Numbered from the stretch's first letter, positions 54,596 to 63,802 are shown. The stretch: DNA of 64,000 nt from Fictibacillus macauensis ZFHKF-1 (GCF_000269865.1 NZ_AKKV01000020.1:1-64000); one strand, 5' to 3'. The notes: a model not told the origin generated them from the sequence alone. Numbers and translations: made by a program.

Positions 54596-54640
54596 AAAAA
54601 GGATGGCAAAACACAGCGATGTGTTTTGCCATCCTTTTTG
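54596..54640. terminator. 20-bp perfect bidirectional terminator
   Basis: 54596-54615 pairs perfectly with 54620-54639 across a GCGA loop, with A and T runs at the ends of the stem itself. It lies between the convergent PHP gene and serA and can stop transcription both ways. Confidence 0.93.
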
Positions 54641-54652
54641 CAGTGTCGTACG

Positions 54653-56218
54653 TTATAGTGCAAGAGATTTTGCTGATACGACGTCTTTTAACTGCCTAAT
54701 TTTCATTTCAGTTTCTTTTGTTAGTTCATGATCAAAGGTTAGGAGCATAATTGCTTCGCCACCCGCTTTTTTACGACCGACTTGCATGGAAGCGATATTA
54801 ATGTCTAAATCGCCAAGCAGTTTACCAACATTGCCGATTACCCCTGGTTTATCAACATGCTCAATGTAAATCATGGCTCCCTCAGGCATAAAGTCGGTAA
54901 CATAGCCATTCATATTTACAATCCTTGGACCATAGCCCGGGATATACGTAGATTGCAAGCTAAAGGAATCATGTTCTCCAATGACTTCTACTTGTAAGCA
55001 ATTTTCATAGCCGTACGTTTCAGAACGCGACGTTTCACTAATGGTAAACCCTTGTTCTTTTGCGATCAATGGCGCATTAATATCATTCACATAACGATCG
55101 ACGCGTTGCATGAGAAATCCAGATAATAAACCGCGCGTGACAAGCCCTGTATCATGATCAGTGATCGTCCCTGAGAATGACAAGCGAATTTCTTTCACAC
55201 CTGACGTAAAGACTTGACTTAAAATCTGACCAGAAAGCTTTGCAAGCTCATGAAACGGCATAATTTTTTGTAATTCCTCACCAGGTACTGACGGAAGATT
55301 GATGGCATTTTTAACGGTTTTGCCGTTGAAAAAGCCGTGAATTTCTTGCGCCACGCCAACAGCTACATTTAATTGAGCTTCTGTTGTAGAAGCAGCAATA
55401 TGTGGAGTCGCTACAACGTTCGGCAAATGTACGAGCTTATTATTTGTAGCCGGCTCTTCAATAAATACATCAAGCGCACAGCCAGCAGCATGACCGCTTT
55501 TTAGGCAATCATACAGCGCCTCTTCATCATAAATGCCGCCTCGCGCACAATTAATGAAATAAACCCCTTTTTTCGTTTTCGCTAAGTTTTCTTTAGAAAG
55601 TAAGTTTTTTGTTTCTTTTGTTAACGGTGTATGCACCGTAATAATATCGCTTGTTGTTAACAATGCGTCAAGCGACACGGATTGAACGTGTAACGATTTG
55701 GCACGTTCTTCTGTTAAAAAGGGATCAAAGACGATAACGTCCGTTTGAAAGGCCTTCAATCGTTTTGCAAGCTCGGTACCAATGCGTCCTAATCCAATGA
55801 TTCCGACAACCTTACCTAATAGCTCGGAACCTTTAAAGGAAGAGCGATTCCATTTTCCTTCTAGGATGGAATGATTTGCTTGTGGTATACGACGCAATAA
55901 TGACATCATCATAGCGAATGTATGCTCGGCTGTCGAAATTGTATTTCCATCTGGCGCGTTAATAACAAGCACGCCGCGTTTTGATGCCGCGTCAATATCG
56001 ATATTGTCTGTCCCTACCCCAGCACGTGCGACAATTTTTAAAGAGGGAAATTGTGCTAGCAACTCCGCCGTCACTTGTGTTGCACTTCGGACGATCAGGG
56101 CATCGATCGTTGTCGGTGCTTCATCAACGGATCCGTAAATGACTGACACATTGGAGTCATTCTCTAACACCGTAAGGCCTTCTTTTGCGATCGAATCTGT
56201 TGCTAAAACTTGAAACAT
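54653..56218 (-). CDS. serA: D-3-phosphoglycerate dehydrogenase
   Basis: First enzyme of serine synthesis, oxidising 3-phosphoglycerate with NAD. The 521-aa long form has a catalytic domain (VARAGVGTDNID), NAD motif GIIGLGRIGTELAKR, catalytic Arg in NCARGGIYDEEAL and His in TPHIAASTTEAQ, then an intervening domain and a C-terminal ACT domain (YIEHVDKPGVIGNVGKLLGD), the usual site of serine feedback. AGGAGTGAAC precedes the ATG. Confidence 0.97.
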   Translation of the reverse strand: MFQVLATDSIAKEGLTVLENDSNVSVIYGSVDEAPTTIDALIVRSATQVTAELLAQFPSLKIVARAGVGTDNIDIDAASKRGVLVINAPDGNTISTAEHTFAMMMSLLRRIPQANHSILEGKWNRSSFKGSELLGKVVGIIGLGRIGTELAKRLKAFQTDVIVFDPFLTEERAKSLHVQSVSLDALLTTSDIITVHTPLTKETKNLLSKENLAKTKKGVYFINCARGGIYDEEALYDCLKSGHAAGCALDVFIEEPATNNKLVHLPNVVATPHIAASTTEAQLNVAVGVAQEIHGFFNGKTVKNAINLPSVPGEELQKIMPFHELAKLSGQILSQVFTSGVKEIRLSFSGTITDHDTGLVTRGLLSGFLMQRVDRYVNDINAPLIAKEQGFTISETSRSETYGYENCLQVEVIGEHDSFSLQSTYIPGYGPRIVNMNGYVTDFMPEGAMIYIEHVDKPGVIGNVGKLLGDLDINIASMQVGRKKAGGEAIMLLTFDHELTKETEMKIRQLKDVVSAKSLAL

Positions 56219-56256
56219 GTTTTGTTCACTCCTAATTCATTGATAGATATTATGAT

Positions 56257-56285
56257 AATTTACCATAGTAAAGCGTAGAGTTCAA
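56257..56285 (-). promoter_or_regulatory. Candidate sigma-A promoter for serA
   Basis: On the reverse strand, TTGAAC (56285-56280), a 17-nt spacer and TAAATT (56262-56257), about 40 bp before the start codon. The -10 match is moderate. Confidence 0.5.
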
Positions 56286-56421
56286 AGAGATCTTTTTGTA
56301 CGATGAGGCTAGAACGGGCTGCCTAGCCTTCAAAAAGTCAGGCAGAGCAATGATGAAGGCGCTTCCTATAAAATTTAATTGACAATGGTTATCATTTGAT
56401 TTTTAATGAAATGGAGATATA

Positions 56422-56452
56422 GAAAAAACCCCTCTACATGTGAGAAGGGTTT
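56422..56452 (-). terminator. Terminator of fer
   Basis: On the reverse strand an AAACCCTTCT arm pairs with AGAGGGGTTT (one G-T pair), followed by TTTTTT. It lies 9 bp after the ferredoxin stop. Confidence 0.82.
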
Positions 56453-56460
56453 CTAAAGAA

Positions 56461-56724
<264 letters not shown>

Positions 56725-56735
56725 TCATAGTAAGA

Positions 56736-56765
56736 ATGATACAATCGAACACGTATACATTTCAA
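56736..56765 (-). promoter_or_regulatory. Sigma-A promoter for fer
   Basis: On the reverse strand, TTGAAA (56765-56760), an 18-nt spacer and TATCAT (56741-56736), about 27 bp before the start codon. Confidence 0.6.
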
Positions 56766-56911
56766 TTTCGTTAATCTTTGTAACTAATGCGTGCTATTCA
56801 TATTGTAAGTGAATGTGAGCCCTCTTTTCAATAGAAAAATCCCGTTATGTGCAGTTTTCTTACCGGAAACGTTTACAAATAGAAGGGAATGAGAGAAAGA
56901 GAGGAGAAATA

Positions 56912-57958
56912 ATGCAACAATTTCTAATTCTTTTTGCGATTGGAAAGCTAAATGGGGAACGAAGCTTATCCGGTGTGCTTCATTTATTAAATGGCAAAAA
57001 AACATCGCAGACGTTAACCGATGGCACGTTATTCCATGCCTCTTTTTTATTTTCAGCGCTTCCGGCACTGGACCGAGCCACGTTAGAAACAGAAGTGAAA
57101 CAGCTTCAAGCAAATGGTTGGGTGCGCTCGCTCTCGGCAGAAACCTATTGTATGACTTCACTCGGGACGCAAGCCCTTCAGACATGGCAAAAGAAGCATC
57201 CGTATCTTCTAACGATCAACAGTTTAAAGTATCGCAAAGCAGAGACGCTTTTTTTTAATGTAGTATCGCTTTACGTACAGTCCTTAGCGCACGTACTTCA
57301 CAACGACACCCGTTTTTTACCAATTTGTAACGATTTTCATGTACAGCGTATTGTGAAGCGCTGCATGCCAAAGCGTTCTGAGCGCCAAGCAAGTGCAGAT
57401 CAGCACTATCAAGAATGGCTAACTCTCCTCAATCAACTAGACGAGAAAAGCGCCACGCTGTTTGTGCTGCGAATGTCGCATCGTACCCGAACAGGGCTAA
57501 CGATTGAGCAACTAGCAGATCAGATAGCGCTATCAAAAGAAGAAGTGTCCTTGCGGTTTCGAGCGGTTCTTCATCATTTTTTACAAGAAGCGCTTCAACA
57601 ACCAACGCTCTATCCGATGCTTCATACGTTGGCTGCGGCAAGTATAGGGGTAGAGAGCGTACCGTTAACGCAGTCAGCTACTAAAACGTATGAATTGCTG
57701 CAGCAGGGAATGACGCCGCAAGAAATCCTTCGTCGGCGCAACATTAAAAGGAGCACGTTAGAAGATCACCTAGTAGAAGCGGCTATTCATGTGCCTACGT
57801 TTTCTATTGATGCCTTTGTTTCTAAAGACGAGCAACAAGCGATCCAAACAGCCTTTACGACGTTAAAAACGAAAAAGTTAAAAACATTAAAAGAGGCACT
57901 GCAAGATGTATCCTACTTTAAAATCCGACTGGTTCTTGGGAAAAAAGGAAGTGAATAA
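56912..57958 (+). CDS. ypbB: Helix-turn-helix protein YpbB (RecS partner)
   Basis: A 348-aa protein of the YpbB family with a C-terminal helix-turn-helix domain (YELLQQGMTPQEILRRRNIKRSTLEDHLVEAAI), otherwise helical with no catalytic motif. It is always found just before the RecQ-type helicase gene and is presumed to work with it. Its molecular role is unknown. GAGGAGAAATA precedes ATG 56912. The frame is open further upstream without a site. One base separates its stop from the recS ATG. Confidence 0.88.
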   Translation: MQQFLILFAIGKLNGERSLSGVLHLLNGKKTSQTLTDGTLFHASFLFSALPALDRATLETEVKQLQANGWVRSLSAETYCMTSLGTQALQTWQKKHPYLLTINSLKYRKAETLFFNVVSLYVQSLAHVLHNDTRFLPICNDFHVQRIVKRCMPKRSERQASADQHYQEWLTLLNQLDEKSATLFVLRMSHRTRTGLTIEQLADQIALSKEEVSLRFRAVLHHFLQEALQQPTLYPMLHTLAAASIGVESVPLTQSATKTYELLQQGMTPQEILRRRNIKRSTLEDHLVEAAIHVPTFSIDAFVSKDEQQAIQTAFTTLKTKKLKTLKEALQDVSYFKIRLVLGKKGSE

Positions 57959-57959
57959 G

Positions 57960-59507
57960 ATGCATTTAACAGAAATTCTCCATAAACGCTTCGGCTTTCC
58001 AACATTTCGCGACGGACAACGACCGGTCATTGAAGCGGTATTGCAAGGAAAAGATGTACTCGCGCTTATGCCAACCGGCAGTGGAAAATCATTATGTTAT
58101 CAATTGCCGGGCTATGTTTGGAACACGCCTGTCTTAATTGTCTCGCCGCTGCTTTCGCTCATGGATGATCAAGTGCAGCAGTTAAAGGCTGCTGGTGAAA
58201 AACGGGCAGTCGCTTTAAATAGCTTTTTATCGATGGAGGAACGACGCCACGTTTTAGCGAATCTGTCATCGTACCGCTTTATCTTTATATCTCCCGAATT
58301 GTTGCAAAATGCCTATGTGGTACAGCAGTTAAAACGATGCACCATATCGCTATTTGTTGTTGACGAGGCTCATTGTATTTCACAATGGGGTCATGAATTT
58401 CGCACGAGCTATTTACGGTTAGGAAGTGTTAGAGAGAAAATAGGCCGCCCACCGTGTCTTGCATTGACAGCAACGGCAACGAACATCGTACAAGAAGATA
58501 TTGTGCAGCAATTGCATTTGCAAGATTATGAAGCTCATCTTGCGTCTGTTGATCGTCCTAATATTAAATTGGTCACCGAAACGTTTGCTACCGAGGCAGA
58601 TAAGCTGACGCGCTTGCAATCATTACTAAAAGAACTACCTGGACAAGGCATTATTTATGCCGCTACACGACAATGGGCGGAACGTTTAGCTCAAGCATTA
58701 AGAGAAGACGGCCACGAGCGTGTAGCCGCTTATCATGGCGGCATGGAGGCCACTGATCGACAGCTTATTCAAAAACAGTTTTTGCGAAATGAATTAGACT
58801 GCATCTGTAGTACAAATGCTTTTGGAATGGGCATTAATAAAGGAGATATTACGTGGGTTATTCATTTCCAGCTTCCGTCTGATATGGAGTCTTACGTTCA
58901 AGAAGTAGGACGGGCTGGCAGAAACGGGGCACAAAGTGTGGCTATTTTGTTGTATAGTCCAACAGATGAAGAGCTACCGTCTCGCCTCATTCAACAAGAA
59001 TTTCCTACCGAACAGCAGCTTCAGCAAGTCACGCGTATGGAAGGCTTGAATCGTGAGAGCGCATCCTCTCGTCTTTTTGCGTTAGGGATGGGAGAATCAG
59101 CTCTTAATTTTACGCTCTATCAACTTGAGAGTGAAGGGTATTTTAATTCACTTCCCAATCAAGAGCTACCTAAAGCCATTGAGAAAATTATAGAGCGGAT
59201 GGAGTACCGAAAAGCTCTAAAGCGAAAAATGTTACAGAACATGATACAATGGACGCAAGGCTCTTTTTGTAAAAGGGAGTATATTATCACATATTTTGAT
59301 GAGGACTTTCAAAAAGTAGGTCGACCTCCTTATTGTTGCAGTTATTGCTGTGGACATGATGTTCATTTTCTAGAACAACAAAAGAGAGAATTGCGACCTC
59401 CACTGCAAACATCATGGCGAAGTGAGCTTCGTTTCATTTTTAACCAGGAAAGTGATGATTCACATGAGCAAGAAAAACCAAGCGGCATTGATTCAACAAT
59501 TAAGTGA
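57960..59507 (+). CDS. recS: RecQ-family ATP-dependent DNA helicase RecS
   Basis: A 515-aa superfamily 2 helicase, the shorter RecQ form of Bacillus. Motifs are FRDGQRPVIEAVLQGKDVLALMPTGSGKS (0/I), VVDEAHCISQWGHEFR (II and the RecQ aromatic loop), LTATATN (III), IIYAATRQ (IV), STNAFGMGINKGD (V) and QEVGRAGRNG (VI). A short C-terminal region has a Cys cluster (CKREYI and CCSYCCGHD) that may bind zinc. There is no HRDC domain. AAAGGAAGTGA precedes ATG 57960. The last 50 bp overlap the next gene. Confidence 0.94.
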   Translation: MHLTEILHKRFGFPTFRDGQRPVIEAVLQGKDVLALMPTGSGKSLCYQLPGYVWNTPVLIVSPLLSLMDDQVQQLKAAGEKRAVALNSFLSMEERRHVLANLSSYRFIFISPELLQNAYVVQQLKRCTISLFVVDEAHCISQWGHEFRTSYLRLGSVREKIGRPPCLALTATATNIVQEDIVQQLHLQDYEAHLASVDRPNIKLVTETFATEADKLTRLQSLLKELPGQGIIYAATRQWAERLAQALREDGHERVAAYHGGMEATDRQLIQKQFLRNELDCICSTNAFGMGINKGDITWVIHFQLPSDMESYVQEVGRAGRNGAQSVAILLYSPTDEELPSRLIQQEFPTEQQLQQVTRMEGLNRESASSRLFALGMGESALNFTLYQLESEGYFNSLPNQELPKAIEKIIERMEYRKALKRKMLQNMIQWTQGSFCKREYIITYFDEDFQKVGRPPYCCSYCCGHDVHFLEQQKRELRPPLQTSWRSELRFIFNQESDDSHEQEKPSGIDSTIK

Positions 59508-60069
59508 TACCGAATTATATCTTAATATCTATTTATCACAACTATTATTTTTAGTCGCCGGAAGTATACTGATGTTCTTCACTTCTTTTCCATGGTCACA
59601 CGTAACGTGGAATACGAAAGCAGAATTATATGGTTTGGGACTAGCGATTGGTACCGTTCTATTCAATTTGCTTCTTTACAAATGGCTGCCTCTTTCATAT
59701 GTAGATGATGGGGGTATTAATGAACGGATTTTTTCATCATTATCACTACCAAACATTGCGTTGCTGACGCTTGTCATCGCCATTTGTGAGGAATGGCTAT
59801 TTCGAGGCGCCTTACAAAACCTGCTTGGTTTACATATAACGAGTATTTGTTTTGCGTTGCTACATATTCGCTATCTGAAAAAACCAGTCCTATTTAGTGT
59901 AGCGGTTCTATTAAGCTACCTTCTAGGCTATTTATATGAAAGTACAGATAATTTAGTAGCGCCCATGAGCGCTCACTTTCTCATTGATTTTTTACTCGGA
60001 GCGCTTCTAGCAAAACGAGGATCTTCACGCGCCATCAAGGAAATGGTTACAAGATCTAAAAGGGAGTAA
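59455..60069 (+). CDS. ypbD: CPBP-family intramembrane protease (YpbD-like)
   Basis: A 204-aa membrane protein with about five to six helices and the CPBP/Abi motifs: EEWLFRG (EExxxR) near residue 115, a His in FALLHIRYLKK, and AHFLIDFLLG near the C-terminus. It is a putative prenyl-protease-like peptidase with unknown substrate. ATG 59455 (AGGAA 5 nt upstream) and ATG 59464 are both possible starts. It overlaps the recS end by about 50 bp, so it is cotranscribed with it. Confidence 0.86.
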   Translation: MIHMSKKNQAALIQQLSDTELYLNIYLSQLLFLVAGSILMFFTSFPWSHVTWNTKAELYGLGLAIGTVLFNLLLYKWLPLSYVDDGGINERIFSSLSLPNIALLTLVIAICEEWLFRGALQNLLGLHITSICFALLHIRYLKKPVLFSVAVLLSYLLGYLYESTDNLVAPMSAHFLIDFLLGALLAKRGSSRAIKEMVTRSKRE

Positions 60070-60202
60070 CACGTTACCAAACTATAAATCTTTATAGGTA
60101 AGAGGGGAGGAACGTTGTCAACATGTTTGCCGCTTTAGGCATGGATCCAGCGAGATAAGCCTACTAGCAACTGCACGCATCGTTTAGGCAACGGAGGACG
60201 CA

Positions 60203-60451
60203 GTGAGTAACGATCAGTCTCTTCCATCACGGAAAGAGTATCACAGTCGAAAAAAACGCTCAGCAAACAAAAGCAACCAAGAAGCTACAGAAGGCGCTCC
60301 TAAAAAACGAAAAGCCTCCTTGAGCCAATGGTTGCTTGGTTTATTCTTATTACTGATTATCGCTGCCTTCACCTTGAAGTTATGGTTACCACAGCTAACA
60401 AAACCGCTTCCAGAGGATGGGGATAGTCACTCTGTTCATATTGAGTCATAA
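60203..60451 (+). CDS. Small membrane protein at the ypbE position, lacking a LysM domain
   Basis: An 82-aa protein starting with GTG behind GGAGGACGCA. Residues 1-40 are hydrophilic, Lys/Arg/Ser-rich (SRKKRSANKSNQ), then one membrane helix (SQWLLGLFLLLIIAAFTLKLW) and a short external tail. In B. subtilis this place is held by YpbE, which has the same topology but continues into a long linker and a C-terminal LysM. Here the gene stops before any LysM, and a terminator follows. It is either a short form or an unrelated protein. Confidence 0.72.
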   Translation: MSNDQSLPSRKEYHSRKKRSANKSNQEATEGAPKKRKASLSQWLLGLFLLLIIAAFTLKLWLPQLTKPLPEDGDSHSVHIES

Positions 60452-60457
60452 GAATGT

Positions 60458-60497
60458 AAAAAAACTGCCGGCCCTAAATTGCTGGCAGTTTTTTTAC
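60458..60497 (+). terminator. Terminator of the ypbB-recS-ypbD-60203 unit
   Basis: AAAAAAACTGCCGGC pairs with GCTGGCAGTTTTTTT (one G-T pair) across CCTAAATT. Confidence 0.9.
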
Positions 60498-60573
60498 GAT
60501 TGTTTTCTGAAATACAAGCAATCGGAATGAATTGTTTCATCACTGCATAGCTTTTTAGCAGGAGGGAGCACAC

Positions 60574-61026
60574 ATGAATGCCATCAACTACTGGAAGGTC
60601 GAGCCTTACATTTCGGATCTTTGTAAAGTTGTTTTAACAACACTCATTGAGAAAAAAGAAAAGAAGGATCATGCGGATAAACAAATGAAATGGTGGGGAG
60701 TGTATAGCTCACTAATGGGCGCGTTAGCGTTTATTTACGTGTTTGGTTTTAAATGGAATGAGGCAGAGGGTGTTCGGACAGCTGTAATGTCCATTGCGAG
60801 CGATCGTTTAATATGGTTTATGGCTCTCTACTTTGTTCTGGCAAGCCTTCAGTGGAAACGATTGAACAAACAACATGAAAAAGCATGTGAAGAATTTGAG
60901 AATTTGCGCAAAGAAATGATTGATCGCGGTGAAGAGTTGTGGCCGCAACCGGATCGGCAGAATTATAAACATCAAGTGCTAACGTACATGAGTGAGGCAC
61001 ATAACATTAATTTATATTACAAATAG
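60574..61026 (+). CDS. ypbF: YpbF-like protein (DUF2663)
   Basis: A 150-aa protein with two central membrane helices (WWGVYSSLMGALAFIYVFGF and LIWFMALYFVLASLQW) flanked by charged helices, ending in a WPQPDRQNYKHQ...NINLYYK tail. Topology and order after recS match YpbF of unknown function. GGAGGGAGC precedes the ATG. It converges with the small reverse-strand gene ending 3 bp away. Confidence 0.85.
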   Translation: MNAINYWKVEPYISDLCKVVLTTLIEKKEKKDHADKQMKWWGVYSSLMGALAFIYVFGFKWNEAEGVRTAVMSIASDRLIWFMALYFVLASLQWKRLNKQHEKACEEFENLRKEMIDRGEELWPQPDRQNYKHQVLTYMSEAHNINLYYK

Positions 61027-61028
61027 CA

Positions 61029-61247
61029 CTAGTGAACGCAAGGACAACCGAAGAAAAAGTAATCATCAAGCGCATGTTTTTCAGAATTGATGACAATATA
61101 GCGATCATCTCGTGCCTGGATTCGGCCAAATGCAATCGTTTGGTGAGCTTGGGGACAGTACACTTCTACAGGTAGCCCCAATTTTTCGTTGTAGGCAAAA
61201 TCTTGATCCATCACGAGTGATTTTGTTTTCATTTTCATTAAAGTCAT
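61029..61247 (-). CDS. Small hypothetical protein (72 aa)
   Basis: A 72-aa protein with Cys residues in VYCPQAHQT and a closing GCPCVH. The middle (VEVYCPQAHQTIAFGRIQARDDRYIVIN) is beta-rich, and the CP/CPC pairs could bind a metal. I do not recognise a family. On the reverse strand AGAAAGGAAG lies about 11 nt before the ATG. ATGs at codons 4 and 6 are alternative starts. It is convergent with ypbF. Confidence 0.6.
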   Translation of the reverse strand: MTLMKMKTKSLVMDQDFAYNEKLGLPVEVYCPQAHQTIAFGRIQARDDRYIVINSEKHALDDYFFFGCPCVH

Positions 61248-61395
61248 AGGAAACCGCTTCCTTTCTTTAACAATTCAAAATCAGTTCATACATGTAATGA
61301 TAAGGCATCTTTTACACATTTACAATAAATTTTTTAAATATTCTTATAACTTTAAAGTTACGATAGCACATGAAATAAGGAGCGTGAAGCAAGGT

Positions 61396-62028
61396 ATGTT
61401 CGTTAAAAGTCATATGATTCCACTGCGCAAAACCCATGCGATTTCGGCGCATGAAAAGGCTGCTGTAGCCTTGCAACTGATGGAACGGTATGACCTTGAT
61501 GCCATTCCTGTAATTCAGGATGAATGTTTCAAAGGAATGATCACCCGTCATTCATTGTATGAGGCATACTACAAAAGTGATCTTACGCGCGCTATTTTTT
61601 TAGAAAAAACGAAAGCACTTGAGATCGCAGCGTTTAAAAATCAGTGGATTCATGAAGATGAAGTGTTCGAACGAACGTTATTAATGGTCAAGGATACGCC
61701 AATTGTTGCGGTTGCAGATAAACATCAAAAATTATTAGGCATCGTTACGCGCTATGATGTTCTCGAACAATTTCAAAGCGCCTTTGGGATGAAAAAGCGA
61801 GGCGTTCGCATTTCATTTGCTTCTCAAGAATCAGAGGGTAGAATTGCCCGCCTCTCTGAAATAACGAAACAATTTCATGAAAATATTATTTCATTAACAA
61901 CCTTTGATGAAAGCGATCAGCTTGTAAGGCGGATGGTTATGAAGGTAGAAAAGACACCAAGATTTGATCGTTTTATTGAAAAATTAAAGCAGTCTGGCTT
62001 TCGAATTATTAGCATTCATGAAGAGTAA
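61396..62028 (+). CDS. CBS-domain protein with C-terminal ACT-like domain (AcuB-type)
   Basis: A 210-aa soluble protein with two CBS repeats (KAAVALQLMERYDLDAIPVIQDECFKGMITRHSLYE and a second ending VAVADKHQKLLGIVTRYDVLEQF) and a C-terminal ACT-like region (RIARLSEITKQFHENIISLTTF, KVEKTPRFDRFIEKLKQSGFRI). The layout matches AcuB-type proteins; an adenosine-nucleotide ligand is likely but not specified. ATG 61396 is chosen. AAGGAG lies 13 nt upstream, and an in-frame GTG (61384) sits too close to it. Confidence 0.8.
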   Translation: MFVKSHMIPLRKTHAISAHEKAAVALQLMERYDLDAIPVIQDECFKGMITRHSLYEAYYKSDLTRAIFLEKTKALEIAAFKNQWIHEDEVFERTLLMVKDTPIVAVADKHQKLLGIVTRYDVLEQFQSAFGMKKRGVRISFASQESEGRIARLSEITKQFHENIISLTTFDESDQLVRRMVMKVEKTPRFDRFIEKLKQSGFRIISIHEE

Positions 62029-62064
62029 AGGGCAAGCCCTAGAGGTTAGGGCTGTCCTTTTTCT
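62029..62064 (+). terminator. Terminator of the CBS-ACT gene
   Basis: A GGGCAAGCCCTA arm pairs imperfectly with TTAGGGCTGTCC, followed by TTTTT. Confidence 0.78.
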
Positions 62065-62137
62065 AAAAAATCAGTTAAAATAACGTTTAACATGAAATAC
62101 CTCCTCCATAGGTCTACCGTTTCGAAAAGTACCATAA

Positions 62138-62166
62138 TTTACAGATTCTAGCCTCTGGGCTATACT
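62138..62166 (+). promoter_or_regulatory. Sigma-A promoter for the MerR/B12 regulator
   Basis: TTTACA (62138-62143), 17 nt, TATACT (62161-62166), 35 bp before the start codon. As CarH-type regulators often repress their own gene, the operator may overlap this region. Confidence 0.65.
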
Positions 62167-62201
62167 TAAAGAGAACAATCAGCTATTGGAGGATATAGGA
62201 A

Positions 62202-63122
62202 ATGGCTTTACAACAAGGAAAATACAATATTAAAGCCGTGTCAAAAATGCTAGGCATTCAAGCGGGAACGTTACGAGCTTGGGAACGAAGATACGCCATC
62301 ATTGAACCGAAACGAAATGAGGCAGGACACCGGCTTTACACAGATGAACATATCTATATCATCAAATGGCTTATGAACAAAGTGGAGCAAGGGTTTACCA
62401 TTAGTCAAGCTGTCGATTTGTTAGAACATAAAGAGCATAGCTTTAAAGAAGAAGTAACGACGGATTCCAAACAACATCAAGATTATGCTAAACAATTAGC
62501 GGACGAGCTCTTACGGGCGTTGTTAGCATTTGACGAAAATCAAGCAAAGGAAGTACTTGACCGCGCTTTTAGTTTGTTTTCCATTGAGAAAGTAGCGATT
62601 GATGTCCTCGGTTCGTTGCTCGTACAAATCGGTCATCTATGGGAACGACGCGAGATTACCGTTGCTCATGAACATTACGCAAGCTCGTTCTTAAAAGCAA
62701 AAATCGGAAACGTCATGTACCATTTACCGGTTGATCGTTATTTACCTAAAGTAATAGCTGTCTGTGGCTTGCAAGAAACGCATGAACTTGGGCTGCTTAT
62801 TTTTACTTTATTTCTTCGTCAGCGAGGCTTTCCCGTTATATATCTTGGAGAAGGCATCCCGCCAGAAGATCTTCCTATTGTAGTAGAGGAGGTAGAGGCG
62901 AAATGGGTATTCGTATCATGCACGATGGGCGAGTACGCGCTCCAAACGACACAATGGTTAGCACAAACGAAGGCACACTATCCAGCGCTTCAAATTGGGG
63001 TTGGTGGTCCTGGAATTGAATATTTATCCAATGATATAAAAAATAAATTTAAAGACATGATAATAGGGAATACAAAATCTGAGTGGGAAGATTGGATTCA
63101 CCAATCGTTGAAAGAAAACTAA
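62202..63122 (+). CDS. MerR-family regulator with cobalamin-binding domain (CarH/LitR-like)
   Basis: A 306-aa regulator with an N-terminal MerR DNA-binding domain (YNIKAVSKMLGIQAGTLRAWERRY, HRLYTDEHI) and a C-terminal cobalamin module. The four-helix cap carries the W-x9-E-H motif (from LWERREITVAHEH) used by CarH to sense adenosylcobalamin and light. The Rossmann domain has E-x-H-x-x-G (ETHELG) with the lower-axial His. GGAGGATATAGG precedes the ATG. It is probably a vitamin B12-dependent, perhaps light-responsive, repressor. Targets are not visible nearby. Confidence 0.88.
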   Translation: MALQQGKYNIKAVSKMLGIQAGTLRAWERRYAIIEPKRNEAGHRLYTDEHIYIIKWLMNKVEQGFTISQAVDLLEHKEHSFKEEVTTDSKQHQDYAKQLADELLRALLAFDENQAKEVLDRAFSLFSIEKVAIDVLGSLLVQIGHLWERREITVAHEHYASSFLKAKIGNVMYHLPVDRYLPKVIAVCGLQETHELGLLIFTLFLRQRGFPVIYLGEGIPPEDLPIVVEEVEAKWVFVSCTMGEYALQTTQWLAQTKAHYPALQIGVGGPGIEYLSNDIKNKFKDMIIGNTKSEWEDWIHQSLKEN

Positions 63123-63211
63123 CGACCGCTTCTTAACTCATTATCACCAACTTTCTTAAGAGTCATATAGTGTAGTAAGAGAAGCGGAATCGATCGTAAG
63201 GGGGACTAGAA

Positions 63212-63802
63212 ATGCGGGTAGAGCGATTAACTTATAATAAAATCAAAATCTTCCTAACGTTTGATGACTTAAAAGAACGCGGCATATCCAAGGATGAAAT
63301 ATGGCAGGATATTCCTAAAGTTCATCAGCTATTCCGGGACATGATGACAGAAGCAGACGATGAAGTCGGCTTTAAAGCAGATGGTCCCATTGCCGTCGAA
63401 GTTTTTGCTTTACCGGCCCAAGGAATGGTGGTCATTGTGACAAAAGGACACAACGAATATGAATTAGAAGACGATTATGATGAAGATTATATCGAAATGC
63501 AAGTAACGATGGATGAGAGTGACGAAATTTTCTATGAATTTTCATCGTTTGAAGATGTAATTTCTTTAGCGAAACGTCTACAGCCACTAGCGATTGCTGG
63601 CGGAATTCTCTATTCGTTTGAAAATCGTTTTTATTTAAAGTTTGATGAACAAGACTTTCATCACCTCGAACTAGATACATTGATCGCTTTGCTTGCTGAA
63701 TTCGGTAGTTCTTCCACCATAACAAGTTATCGCGTAATGGAGTATGGAAAAGAACTGATGAATGCGGATGCTATCTCGATGGTTAATAAACATTTTAACT
63801 AA
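63212..63802 (+). CDS. mecB: ClpC adaptor protein MecB (YpbH)
   Basis: A 196-aa adaptor of the MecA family that delivers substrates to ClpCP. The N-terminal substrate-binding domain is MRVERLTYNKIKIFLTFDDLKERGI; an acidic linker (NEYELEDDYDEDYIE) follows; the C-terminal ClpC-binding domain shows LYEF-type FYEFSSFEDVI and RVMEYGKELM. Position and sequence fit YpbH (MecB) better than MecA. GTAAGGGGGAC precedes the ATG. Confidence 0.92.
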   Translation: MRVERLTYNKIKIFLTFDDLKERGISKDEIWQDIPKVHQLFRDMMTEADDEVGFKADGPIAVEVFALPAQGMVVIVTKGHNEYELEDDYDEDYIEMQVTMDESDEIFYEFSSFEDVISLAKRLQPLAIAGGILYSFENRFYLKFDEQDFHHLELDTLIALLAEFGSSSTITSYRVMEYGKELMNADAISMVNKHFN

